From Tetranychus cinnabarinus (lineage: Eukaryota; Arthropoda; Arachnida; Trombidiformes; Tetranychidae), in the NCBI GenBank assembly GCA_022266195.1, contig WHVY01000003.1, positions 3,162,001-3,226,000 of the forward strand: a stretch of DNA of 64,000 bases. The letters are read 5' to 3'. Shown one piece after another: positions 1-13,393 of this stretch. Within the stretch, counting starts at the first letter, position 1; every line of letters starts with the position of its first letter. The notes under the pieces were generated by a model. It saw only the letters and a program-made list of their open reading frames with translations, had not been told where the DNA came from and did not search any database. The translations under genes were made by a program, and so were the position numbers.

Positions 1-994
1 AAATCGAGAAAAGTGATTAACGATGAAATTGAGGATAATGAGGGTAATGGTGATGGTGATTAGGACCCAGTGATGATATTGGAGAGACATTTGCGAGTAT
101 GTGAGTTCATCTCGGAAAAATGAGCCGGTTAGAAAATGGTTAACCACCAAAATGAGCAAAAAAACTATCAAGAATAGCTTGGCGCCAAAAAGATCAAGCA
201 AAAAATTTCACCCTTTGTTCATTCGATGAGTTAAGGTTACAAGTGCCTGGATTGGGAGATGGAAACCGGAATGTCCGGAAGTATAAGAAAGTTCTCTTTT
301 TTATACTACTTGCCCTCAAGGCTTGGTCGCAGATTCTTCAAAGCTAATTGGTTGAATTCGGTTCATTGTTCACCTCGCAATTTTGTTTGATTTCATTTGA
401 ATAGCAAAAACGAATGATCAGAATAAGTGTGAAAAGACGGTATATGAATCAACGCACCGTTCTGAAAGCGGTGTTGACTTTGATTACAGATTTCAAAGGT
501 ATTGAAGTTTCACTATGATATTGCACTTTCTTGTGTGATATTTAGCTCAGAATTTAATGCTTTGATAAGCGCGTAAAGATTCTTGATTATCGGTGTATAT
601 GAGCAGTGGTGTTTCAAACGCTTCTAAATTATGCTATACCGATTTTGATATCCGTACTACCTTTTTTCCATTCTAGCACTAACTCAGTCACTTTATTTAA
701 ATCTGAAAATTTAAGTTTCAGTGAAATGAAATGTATCAAGTTTGCACTGATTTCCACATCATTTAAAACAGAAAAATTAAAATTTGCAGCTAACCAGTTT
801 ACTTCAGCAAGTCGAAAGAAATTTAATCTGGGCAGGCAGGGCAGGACATGATCTCGTGAGACTAACGTAATCATTGTTTAGTCGAGTTACACGATATCAT
901 TGAGCTCGCGAGTTGATTGCTGTAGAAGCGAATCAAAAGAGTTGAAGTATTTCAATCGATAATGATGACAAAAACATGAAATTTAAAAGACTGA
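1..994. other. Left edge, no intact gene
   Basis: No frame here carries a recognisable domain and the open stretches are short. Because a P-loop fragment of mobile-element type follows directly at 995, this stretch may be the decayed remainder of the same insertion, but nothing in the sequence proves it. Confidence 0.4.
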
Positions 995-1213
995 TTGTAT
1001 AAGAAAACGGCACACAAAACTATCTATCAATTCATAACAATGTATTCGATTTATTTAAAGCATCCATTTACTATGCTTATAGCTGCACCAAGTGGCTGTG
1101 GTAAAACATTCTGGCTAAGACAGCTCATGCACAATGTTGGAAGGCTCTTCAATCCTGTTCCTAAAAAAATTTCCTATTTTTATACAGAATATCGAAAAAT
1201 AATAACAAAATAA
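995..1213 (+). pseudogene. P-loop ATPase-like fragment of a virus-like or transposon element
   Basis: A 72-codon open stretch encodes a Walker A motif (APSGCGKTFWL) preceded by a hydrophobic beta strand (FTMLIA) and followed by a segment ending in PKKISYFYTEY. The arrangement 'HPFT-strand-GKT-helix-PxPxxIxYxYxEY' resembles the start of ATPase-like proteins on Polinton/Maverick-like and related virus-like elements of invertebrates; that comparison is from memory and is inference. Only the N-terminal part is present: no Walker B motif follows before the stop at about 1213, and no capsid or integrase partner is visible. No start context or splice site supports a host exon. I read it as a truncated mobile-element relic; a real but unrecognised exon is possible. 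Confidence 0.4.
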
Positions 1214-3221
1214 CAGTTTGATCAAATTGCATTTAACTGCACATAGTGATGTAGTCATTTACAGTTCTGCTAGATGGAGCTGTCTTAATTTTCTCTGACC
1301 ATTTTTTTTGTGAAAAAATCGAGAGTTAACTGAATTTTGACAAGAATATCAGCGCCATCTGACGATTGAATTGGAAACTGCAATGAAATTATATAAACGT
1401 AATTTTCTACTTCAGCTAATCATGATATTGAATTGAAGTCACATAAGTAAATAATAATTATCAGCGAAAATATCAAAAATTGCAAAACACAAAATTGAAC
1501 TTCTGAGTTGCCACCTGATTTGGTTTTTTGTCAAAATGCATGGGGATTGACTGTAGTCGGAATAGGAATTATAGACAACTTTCTTCCATACATGAGAATT
1601 TAAAACGACTGAAGTGACTGTCAAAAGGTAATCAAACCTTCTTTGACTCGAGACAAGTTTCATTGAACCTGAAAAGATCGAGACTATGAATGACTTAATA
1701 GCTGACCCAATCACATAAACCTAACGTATTTTATCAACAGGAACCCATAAAAGTTTAAAGTTAATGGTCTGAATTGTAAATATCATCGAATCAAAACTCA
1801 ATGCTGTACCGACCCACAAAAATAACCTGTGCGGAAAAACTTTGATAAAAATTGTTCAGATGATATTTCACGTTTAAGCAATAGCAGTTATCAAACATTT
1901 TATACATCACTCAAAAGCTAAAAATTAGTATTTTCTGGTAGGATAATTTAACGTCCAACCTCAGGGACAAAATTTTTCTTTGGCGTTTTTATAAGTTCCC
2001 TTCATGCTTAGAATTTTTTTTTCAAAGGTTTACTACACTAATCTGCTTGTATTAATTGATTTCAACGTGTTCAAGTCCTCATTACCAGTATATGCTTTGA
2101 CCTCGGTGATTGAATTTTTCGATAGAAAGAAGTTCATGAACGCAATAAGAATTACATGACTTAAAAACTAACGCATCGAAAAGTTCATTCAACACTGAAG
2201 CATTTGAGCTGACTGAAGCGAAAGTAATTAATGAAAAATCTAAAAAACAATTCAAGGTATTTTTATGTAATTTGTACAGAGATACTCAGATACAGAGATA
2301 CAGAGTATATTTCAAGTCTGCCAACATACAATCCCTGAGAAAAAAGATTAACTCACTTGTCTCGAAGTTTTTACTAAAGGTTACGAGAAATTACTCGAGT
2401 TGATTAAATTTTTAAACTTGTATGATTGTCAAAGTTTAATTGATTTATACCAAAGCAGAGGAGCAAAGTTTCAACCCATAATCAGTGACCAATGTCAATA
2501 AAAGAATGACTTTTGTCAATAAATGGATGGAAACAAAGCTATCTTTTTTGTACAATAATTTTTCAATGTTCATCAGTTGGTTCTTTTTACAGGTAAGCAA
2601 AGTGGATTTAATTCATTATCTAACCAAGTTCAATATTTTTCTAAAAAATTTGCCAATTAAAATGGGAAAGAAGAGGAGAAAAAGAAGTTCAATTTGATGA
2701 AATAAAAGGTAAGTAAAACATGAAGTCCACTTGAATTTGTTCCTCAATTCCTTGTCTTCCTATTTGGTGCCAATTTAACCAGTTGCTAGAGTTAACCATT
2801 TTAATGTTTTTTACCAATGATGAAAACATTTATTGAATTAGCATCGATCCACCAAGTTAATCAATTGTTTGCCTCACAACTCGCATATTGCTCTTATTGT
2901 CATTCCACCACTTGAAGGCACTTTTTTGCTTGTTTCAACATTTCAATTTTATCCATTGTTTCTGTGACTGCCTGAGAAAATTTCATTATTCAATCTTGTC
3001 TCTTTCCAAGTTGATATATTCACCTGCATGTCACCAAGGAGTTTGTCTTTCATTTCATATTTTGATATGTTTAGAGTTGACTGTGGATAATGAAGAAAAA
3101 AAAGTAGAATACAAAACAAAATTATTGTTACGATGTTGAGCTTAAATGGGCAGTTTATTCAGTTTAAGGGTTTGTTCCAGTAACAAGAAGAAAAGGTAGA
3201 TTGAAAGAAACAATTGCTTAC
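1214..3221. other. Region 3' of the CARP gene, last CARP exon not placed
   Basis: No open frame here is convincing. The CARP reading frame must continue into this side because its eighth exon ends at a donor site (3216-3221) in phase 1. I searched the minus strand for an acceptor followed by a short conserved tail. The only phase-compatible candidate noticed begins near 1328, where AG is followed by a frame starting Val-Asn-Ser; its pyrimidine tract is weak and I do not call it. Confidence 0.4.
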
Positions 3222-6200
3222 CCTGATAATGCATATTTTTCCTCATGGTGGGACAATCTTCTCCCTGTAAATATAAATCAAATTCATGAGTAAACTTTTC
3301 CTCAACAGAATGGCAATCTTCAAAAGTGGAGTCAAATGAGGAGAAAAATGAAATTCAAAAAGGATCTCAAAAATTGAGTTCAAAACAAGTCAAAGAAATG
3401 CTCCGTTTTTGATGTCGAATCGATGAGACGAAAAAATCAATTTATTTGTTTCATCGACAGAATAGAGTCGAGTAGACCTATCATTAATCTTCCAAGCATT
3501 CATTCGATTCGCGAAATCGGCTCCGGGAGCATAAAAAGTTCATTCCTGAACATTTAATGACAACTGATGAATTCAAAGAACTGATGAGTCTGTCCACAGC
3601 TATGGAATATCGTGAAAATTGATAGATTTTTAGAAGACTAAAGGAGATTTAAGTTCAAGAGAAAATTCGGAAAAACTTTGTCGAACTTCTGGATTGCACC
3701 TAGGAAAGCAGAGCAGAATTCGGGAGTCAAATGTAACTTACTGGACGTCGTCTGAAGTCAATGTTGGTTCGCACAAAACGAGCATTCAAAGGTTGAAGAG
3801 GACGAAAGTTGTTGCCCAATGGAGCCTTCGGCAGGTCGGATTCACCTTGCATCAATTTGCGCAACAAGAAAAGCTATCATGAAAAAGAGAAGATGAATAA
3901 ATAATAAAAAAAGTTGATGATTGAAAGCAAATTAAATGGTGTCCAATAATAGAGAAAAAGTGAAAAAAAGTTCGAATTTTTGATTTCTCTTGAAATATTT
4001 TTTATTGTAAATGGTTAGATAAATGATTCTGTGGTTGATTCAGATTGTTATCGGTGTTGTGGGAATTAAAATAAATAGTGAAAGCAAATTTTCCAATTGA
4101 GATTTCATTTTGTGTTCAGCTTTTGATGAAATTCAATTTGATGAATCAAAATCCATTACTTTTTGAGCTACAATATTTTTTTACCTCACTTTTTTTAACT
4201 CCCAATACCTCAAAACTAATAATGATAATGCTACATTATCTGACTTTTCCCAGTTCAATTCAGGACAATGCATATTCCATGACAATTGAACAATCGTATA
4301 AGAATATATTTATTATTATATATTTTACTTTTTTTACACTCCGTTGAATCAACTCAACTAGTCTGTCTTTTGACATTTTTTGTTTCTTTACTTCTTCCCT
4401 CACTTTACTGAGGAAGAAAAAAAATTTCAAAATTTTTCAATTTTCCTCCCATTTTCATGGTACTTGATGAGAGTTTAAATCTTTTCCTCAAATCATCTGG
4501 AATAACATGAAACAAAATTGAAACAATTGAACATATTTACCGATATTGAAATGTTGAAAGCAAACAATTGTCAATTAAAGTCTTTTGTACATTGAACATT
4601 GACACTCACAAGAGACTCAACTATTGACTTAAAGTGATCCTAGCGATGAGCTTGTCTTGGGTTGACTTGAACTAGTCGAGTTGGGTTGGTCGTGAGACTG
4701 ATGGATGGAGTTGAGGTTGAACCTTGTGCTTACCTGATGAGCTGTTATGGTTGCAGGTTTGTTTGCTATGACCCAAGTTACTGTTTCATGGCAGCCTGGA
4801 ACGGTCAGTGATCCTTCATATGTCATGTAGTGAACTCGCTCAGGTAAAAGATCACCTACTGACAATCCTTTGACGGTGGTATTTTGACCTGTTGCAAGTG
4901 AAGAAAAAATTTCTCATTAACTGTGCAATAACTGCATCATCTTACAGATTAAATGTTTACATTGTTGAACTTGTAATGTCTAAATGTTGGAATGATTGAA
5001 TTATCATTTACGTGAGTTGAATAAAAGGTTGGATGGGTAAAAAAAAGTGAAATTGATGAGCAAAAACATCATCATGAAAATGATTGTCAGTTGAAAAGTT
5101 TATTTACTTTGCCATTTTTTTGTCAAATGAAAACAAACCAACAAAAACCTGGACTGATGAACGTGCATTTTGTGAGTTTCGCGGCAAGAAGAAAAAAAAC
5201 AACAAAATCTTTCAAGATAACATTTCAACTCACGTTATGAATAATTTTGAATCATTATCAAGCGTTTTATTTTGTCAACATTACAAATGAAAAGATTAAA
5301 TTTGCATCATTTTTTGCGGTAAAATGGGCAACCTTTATTTCACTTCTTTTCACCTTTCGGGTGAAGAAAGATGATGTAAGGGATAAAGTGATTGGTTAAC
5401 ATGATGATAAGCATGAGTAAATCAAAAGTTTATCACTCACTTCAAGAATATTCATCATGTGACACTACATAATTACCATCATGTTGAATATTTAAACATT
5501 TAAATGTTGCGTCTGAAAAGTGATGCAAAGTTTGAATAAAAAATTTTTTCATACAGAATTTTTGACTTGATTTCACTTTTCATTGTCATGGACAAAAATT
5601 CATGAAAAATTCGAATTCATTTTTCGCGAAAATTCACACAGAATACAGTCAATAGACTCGAATCAATTCACAAGTTAATCGCGACTATTCATAACTACAG
5701 CCTGACTTTTCTCGATATAAATGTAAAAGATTTGAAAACTGAGCAAAGAATTTGCAAAAGTCTGAAAATTCATCGAAAAATGTTGCAACTTTATCGAAGC
5801 GCTTGAATAAACTGGAACATTGAATTGGTTGAAACATACCTCGAAATCTGATTCCTTGAACAAGACTTATCAGATGATTAAGTTCCATATTGGAACTGTT
5901 TCCAACCTGAAAAGTGTAACAGTGAAAATTTTACATTTTAATGAATCAGATTTTATCATGTTGTTGTTTCATTGAATATGCACATAATTTAATTGAATCT
6001 GATGATGACACTTTTTAGTTTTTCCTGTCCTGATTGTTGATAAAGATAGTTGAGAGAAAATGTTTTTTTTCTATTTTCTTTCTCAGTTGTACTTCTCTTG
6101 TCATCAACATCATCCTGATGATGTACATTTCAGGCCAACAAAAACAACAACCAATGATAATAACATTGATAATACGAAACAAGTGAGAAACAAAAAACTC

Positions 6201-9200
6201 ATGTAATGATAATACTAACCTGAATTAGCAGTGCAATGGCTACAAGTCCATTGGCTTTATTTGATGCATCACTGATATTTTGATATAAGTCCGAATTATA
6301 TCCAATTATTTGTAACTTTATTCCAACAGGAAGACGAACATGAAGAGATAGACAAAAAAATAGCAACAAAGAGATGAAAAATATGAGTAAAGGAAGACAG
6401 GATGATAATGAAGATTATGAAAGGATTGATATAATAACATGTTATCCTAACCTCGCCCTAATCATGTTTCACTTTTATCTCATGTGTGGAAGCTTTTTTG
6501 TTACTTCATTGATAAATGCTCAAAGGTTGACAATGTGAACAATTGTTTTCACACTTGCATCATGTTAATATCATGTTAATATGGTGAGATGAAAAGGCAA
6601 ATGTTTCAAAAGTGAAATTCATGAGATTACAGTTGAAACATGAAACACACACAAAATGCGTTCATCTGTTGATTCATGCCATTCAATTGTTCAACTCATT
6701 TCAATAGTTTCCACTGTGAATTTTCCACATGAAAATTGGTTCACAGATTATTTAGAAATGTTAATTTATTCATCAAAATTGGACAAACATTTTCAAGCCA
6801 ATCTCAATCATTAAACTCTCGTGACTTTGAATATTTTTCCAGAATTTATCTGATAATCTGAAAATATCAAGAGTAAGATGCTGAAGTTGGTTCGAGCAGA
6901 AATAAGTTCATCAAAATGGATTTGAAATGGTCGCACGAAAGGGCAATTTGGATTCCCTGTAACCAATAATTTTCACTCCCAATCATGGTTGTTGAGCTCA
7001 TCAATTGTCTTCATAAACTGATAACTCTTCAACATGATTCAATACAGAAAATATGATAAATTCTCGGATTTCAGGGAATCGCAATTTTACAGTTCGGCAT
7101 TCAGTCCCTTCTCCTGGGAGTTTAAATTCAATTATTTGTCTATTCTTTAAACGCTGTTATTAGTCAATATTGAACATTTTCATTCTCAGCTGAGAATCAC
7201 TCTCATTGTTTTGATTAAAATATCAACCTTTTTTTCATTCGTTTTTTTTCAGATGATTAAGCAATTAAAAGCTTATTCAGTTTCATGGTTCATCAAACCA
7301 ATTAGTTTATGCTAATGGAACAACAAATGAAGAGGATAAGTTGAGAGAGTAAAATAAGGTGAAATTTTTGTCATCAAATGACACCTTTCAGTTTCCATTG
7401 TATTTATTGAACTTTGGGATGATTGGAAATGTTATTCATGCCAACATGTGAAGTCTAGTTACTAAGTTATGAAAAGTTTTCATATTTATTCATTTATTAG
7501 TCTCATGAATATTCATTTTCGCAAATCATTTCTGCTGATTCTAATGTTGTTGTAATGCTTATCAATTGTTATCGTACAATTGTTCAAATGGTGTTTTGGT
7601 TTGCTTTTTGTTGCAATTTTGTTTTTCCCTGATTGCAACAAATGAATCAACTGATAATTCAACTAATGTTTCTCTTCATGATACCATCATTTAGGTATAA
7701 TGATTCAATTGAGCTAGAAAATTGACCGGAAATAAGAATGTTATTTCCATTGATATTAAGGTAATGTTTTGTATTGCATGACAACTTGAATAATCGCTCA
7801 GCTAATGTGATTGGAGGAGAAAAGAAACAGAGACATTCTTATATATCCAGCAACTTTTCATGTTGGTCAAAATAAATTTTCGATTTTTTCGAATTTCGAT
7901 ATTGATGGAGACTTGCTTGTCACGAGTCGATTTTATGATCTATTTGTTGTCTTTAAAGGAAAAAAAATTTTCTGTTAAGTTTTGAATCCAATTTGAATTT
8001 TAACTTACCTCGGCGGGAAAGGTTAGGCCTCCAATGGAATGTTCAGATCCATGATTATCAGTCCGTCCAAAGTGTAAGTAAATGGCGTTAAATGTGTATG
8101 AATACGACAATGGACCTCCAGTTATATTGACGGATAATTGAATACGATTTGGCGGTGCTTCAATGTGGACTGATGACTCTTCGACTAGATTATCCTCTAC
8201 TCTAACCTCACTTTGTTCCTGTACCCTGAAGATTATCCCATGGCCATTGTTTTCAAGAATACCACTGACCTGAGAAAAAAACATTCAAAATGGACAGAAT
8301 TAGTTCATGACATTGAAAACCTTTGCAACTTTGTTTTAATTTTTCTAATAAGTCTTTTGGTTCTGAAGCGAACCAAAAAGCTAAGAGTTAGGAATGAACC
8401 TTCATTTGAAATTATGCTGAAAATACATTTAAAGTGATAAAAACTTCAAAGTCGAAAATTTGATAAAAAGTTTTTCTTTCAAAGCAGAAAGCTTTTGAAT
8501 CTATCATTTCACCATTTTCATCATTCGAGCTTGACAAGAAAGTATTGAACAGAAAAAAGTTTTAAACAATTTTTTTCAATTTCCTCTGTTTTGCATGTTC
8601 TGTTGAACAAGAAAACTTTTAATTTCAAGTGAGCTTGTTAATGATAAATGTTTGGATGAAATTGAATTTTCTAAATCTTGACCAATCTTGGTTCATTTGT
8701 CTGGTCATGAAATATTTTTTCACTGTTCTGTAGTAGATAATGAAGGAATAGTTGAGGGACTGAAATTGAGAATGAAGTTTAATTGAAGAGGACAAAAAGT
8801 TAATTGAAGTGAACATTATGAGAATTGGAAAGACTCTGTTGAGCGCTTTTTCACTCTTTATTTGGTAAGTTAATCGCTTTTGATGGGTTAACTAGATAGA
8901 TACATATTATATAATGGTTGCTCCATTTCAATTGAATGTTGAACCAGAAAAGGTTTACTTTTTGTTTAGAGCCGAGAAAACTAATTGATTAAGAATGAAT
9001 CTTGAAGGGGATGAAGAAGATAAAGGATGAAGAAAGAAGAAGAAGAAGAAAAAATTGAACAAGACAGAATCAAAGATGAGAAAGGGTCACATCAGATGAA
9101 GACAATTGATCCGTTTGCAAACATTTAACAAATTAATCACTTGGAATGAGTCTTTGGTTTATCATTAACTGTACTGGGAATTGTGTTTTACCAGTCAAAA

Positions 9201-12200
9201 GTAAATGTTATCTTAAAGATTAAGAGTTAATATAATGATATAATAATAACATTATACTTTGAGTTTGCAAGGAATCACGAGCTGAAATGTTGAACAAAAT
9301 ATTGAACAAAGTAAATCAAAGTGAATCAATTGAAAAGGGTAAAACACAAAGGATTTGTCTAATTGTTGAAATTGTTAATAATTTGAGAAGAAAATTGAAA
9401 CAAACGAAATTGACAAAAACTTTAGTCGAGTTAATGATAAAGTTTCAGATTGAATTCCCTGCAAATAAATATATTTAAACATCTTTTGTAGAAAACAAAG
9501 GAAAAGGTTTTCCTCATGATTAAAGGTCAACTGTCCAAAAAGACTGAATCATTAATGATGTTCATTGTGAATTGTAACTTGAAAATGATTAAGATGTTTA
9601 ATGGAATTACATGAACAAATGAAAAGACTGAAAATTAATCCTTTCCTTGTTTCTTTTCATGATAATGTACGATTAAAAGATTACAATTTTTAACATTTTC
9701 ATTGCTGAAAAGCTCCATCTTCAACTTTGTAGTTGAAAGGTTGAGCGTTGCAATTGATTGCGAATTTTGTTTCTTGAAAAAATTTAGATTTTTTCGGCTT
9801 TTAAAGGAAATGATTAATAGTCGACTTTTTGTCTACCTTTAAATCAGGATTTACTAAATTTCAGTTATTAAATGAGATTAACTCTTGGAATGTTTGGCTC
9901 GAAATGAAATGCCTTTTTTGAGTAATTTTACAACATTTGACTTTGTTATTCAAGGTTTATTCAACTATTATTAGCTTGAGAGTTTTTGTACTTTTATCAT
10001 ACTTTTATGGTCGGCTCAGTTTGCCTGATGAAAAGAGCTTATTTTCAGCTATTAAGTTTGTCATCATGAATGTTGCACTGAAAGTGGCTATTGGATAATA
10101 ATGAAATTAAATGAAAGTTACCTTGTTTGGATCAATTTGAAGAGGCCTCAAAGATGGGTCATAAAGAAGTTGTGGTGGTTTAATGTCAATTGGTGACTGT
10201 CTTTTACCTTTGCTGCATAAATGCCATTCTGGATTGAGAAGACCCCAAAAATCAGGTCCTGTAAGGAGAAATATTTCAATTAGAAATGATATATTGAAAG
10301 CTGGATTTCAATTGAACATATTTGTCGAATCAGTTCAAGTATTGAGCCTTCAACTGCAACGCAATTTACGTTTATTTCCATTCAGAACTCTAGAGTTTCA
10401 CGATATTAAAAAATGTATCGCTTAGAAGAATCGTTGTCAATTATGAAATGTTTACGTACAAGTGTTAATGAATACGATTTAAGCATGAGTTTATGTAATG
10501 AACCAGTCTAACAATGTAAGACTCTAGAAACAACAGTATGCTTCATTTTTTCTAAATTCTGTAATTATTTTACTGATGAAACTTTTGATAGTCAACCAGA
10601 AAATACACTTCTCGAAATCGTCTCAATTTTTAAATCACTGGTCCTGGACCTCCAATACTAATATTAAGGGTCTGACCCAAAACGACAGTCGTATCGACAG
10701 GGAGACCGATTAAATGAGTTGCTTGATATCTTACATCAGCTTGTTTAGTTATGAACTCAACAAGATTATTTACTTGTGTAATTTTTCTAACAGTCCAGAT
10801 GGAACGCCCTTTCGATAACTATTTGGTTTGTTTCATTCTGTGCAGAATAATGGATCTATCTTCAGATTTTCGCGTCCTGAACAATGCGATCACTCTCATA
10901 CTACCCGTAGAAAAAACACAAAAAGCGGGTATTTAAAAAGTTAAGGAGCAACATTTCTCCTGGCAACTTTTTTATCATGGCTTGACATTAAGCTTTGTAT
11001 TCAACTAATTTTGCTGTAAAATAAGCTAACATAAGCAACGATAACAATAACCATATAAAGTTTGAATCCGAAAAAAAGAAAGATATAAATGGTTGATTGC
11101 AATGGAAAAATGATTGTCAAATAAAACTGATAAAACTAATGATAATGTTAACACCATGACAATAGGATAGACTTGCAAGGAAATCATTTAATTTTTCCGA
11201 TCATTCTCCTCATGCCATCATATTTATACGTATTCCTGCGGTCAACTTGGTAAACCTTCAATGATGAAAAGATGGCAAAGTGAAAGAGCAACAAAAAGAA
11301 GATGGAAATAAAAATTGCAATAACAGTGTCGATAATAATGATGATGATAATATTGAGAAGTGATAAAAATGATGAACATTTGAAAGATAAAACTTTTGTG
11401 AATCAAATTGATGAGGTCAAAAAGTATCACAACTCCAATTGAATCACAATAATTTGCCATATTTTTTCACTTCCCTGGACAGATTGAGAAAGTCAATCAT
11501 TTTTTTATTTGTATTGAGAGTGTAATTTTGTGCCTCAACTTGCCTTTCAAATTAAACAACTCAAATTGCGATTGGTTGATAGATTGAACTTTCGAGGTTG
11601 AAATTGAACCCTTGCTTTTCATACGCTCATTTTAACATTGAAATAAAAGTTCCAAGTAAATGATAAGAACAATCTGAGTTACATTTTTTTTCTCTTTTAT
11701 CATCATTTTATATTTGTCACATTTTCGCAATTCACATGATTCTAAACAATTTTTTAAATCTCTTTTATTCCCTATAATTTTGAAGCATGAAATTTCATTT
11801 CATGATGCTTTACTCCGACCAAAATTGTTTGTACAAGGGTAACAACAAAAAAGTGAATTATTCTTTTCTTTTAAATTTTCAATGAATCGAAACACTTTTA
11901 TTCATTTCAAAAGTCCAAGTTGACTTTACTTTTTTTCATTCAGGAATTTCATCTTTTCTTCATCATTCAGGAAAGATATAAATTTACTGGATTGAGTTTG
12001 AAAAAGTGAGACAAATATTTATGTTTTTACTTCTTTCTCCTGAAAAGTGCTACAAAAAAAGGGAATGAAATGAGCGAGGAAAAGTTTTCACAAAAAGCAA
12101 CTTTCAAAATTGTCTTTCATTGAATTGTTAACAAGCAAATTGAACTTCAAGTTTTTTCTTCACTTCTTTATTCAGTAAAGAAGGTGAATATTGAAACTTG

Positions 12201-13393
12201 AAATGATGAAAAGTGAATCAATTGTAAGTTGATTTAGCTGTTGATACAAAAATATCACTTTTTGAGGTAAAATTTTCTTTTCGCATTCACTTTTTTTCTT
12301 TGTTTTTTCCGAATCTTTTCAGTCTAACTTGAATGATTTTCAATAAATGTTTGAAATAATACCAATGAAGGTGACGGTTAAACATGATACAAAAATATTT
12401 ACACATTCAGGGATAACGTGAAAAGAAAAGTGTTTGTAAACTCATTTTTAAAATGGATCCATAATGATGATTAAAAAAGCATCAACATGGACAGTGGACA
12501 ACAATATGGATGAGTGGATAAATGAAAAGTCTATTGATTATCAAGAGAAAAAATAAGATCGGAAAATGATAAGTTTCATCAGTGAAGTAAATTTGAGATT
12601 CAGAAGATGAAATTCATGATATCCAAGATTGACCTTAATGTTGTCAAAGTCATTAATGTCCATTTGGAACTGCAAATATTACAAAGAGTAAAGCTGAGAG
12701 TGAGATTAGGAGTGAAATTGAATTTATGCAGGGAGTGATTCTTGGAGTGAAGCAGGGAGTTGATACTTGGAGTGAGATCAAGAGTGAGAATATAATTATT
12801 CCAGATTTGCCTGGGAGTGAGGTTGACAGGGGCTTGATTAATAAGATGAGTATTGGGAGACAAAGTTAATTAAATTTACTTTATCAGGCAAACTTTGATA
12901 TTGTCCAAAGAAATGTTCAATAAGTGTTGCAATGAAACCTTTTGATGACTTTATAAATCCGAATATTGTAACTGGACAAACTTTTTTCTACTCAATCCGC
13001 TTCCTGATCAAATTGATATGTTCAGTTATAATTATCACTGCATCACTGGTTAATTGGCAGGTTCATCATATGATAAAGTTAATTGTAACGTTTGTTTGTT
13101 TTTTTGCAGGCTTTTCTAGTTCTTCATTTACTTCACATTTTATCCTCAGTAATTATATTGATACTGATTGTTATGATAATTGTTATCCATTGTTTCGTGC
13201 AAATTTGCATTGATTTTGTTCGGGTGGTCATCTCATAAAAGGATGTAAAAAGTTGATAAAAGAATAGAAATTTTTTCAATTTACCTGAAATTCCATCGTA
13301 AGTCCACCAATCATCCCAATTGGATTGTGCACAGTTGATTATCACCAATTGAATAAGAGTTTGCAAAAGTTTACACATTTTAACCTGTTTCAT
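3222..13393 (-). CDS. CA10: CA10/CA11-like carbonic anhydrase-related protein, secreted, acatalytic (3' end incomplete)
   Basis: Eight exons: 13393-13285, 10258-10122, 8269-8009, 6315-6220, 5906-5840, 4888-4734, 3873-3742 and 3264-3222. All introns are GT-AG and all phases agree, giving 333 codons plus one base. Exon 1 encodes a signal peptide (MKQVKMCKLLQTLIQLVIINC) and WWTYDG; exon 2 has FWGLLNPEW and CSKGKRQSPIDI; exon 3 has NITGGPLSYSY and HGSEHS; exon 6 has HYMTYEGSLTVPGC; exons 7-8 have RKLMQG, FRPLQPLN, VRTNIDF and EDCPTM. These are CA10/CA11 family signatures. In the zinc site only His148 remains: the first ligand is Tyr146 and the third Gln171, so CO2 hydration is not expected. Vertebrate CA10/CA11 are secreted neurexin ligands; the same role here is inference. 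The last exon is not placed. Introns (up to about 3 kb) show nothing else I can identify. Confidence 0.93.

Noticed and set aside
8213..8437. Plus-strand frame opposite CARP exon 3.
   Set aside because: It is an antisense shadow of a well-supported exon.
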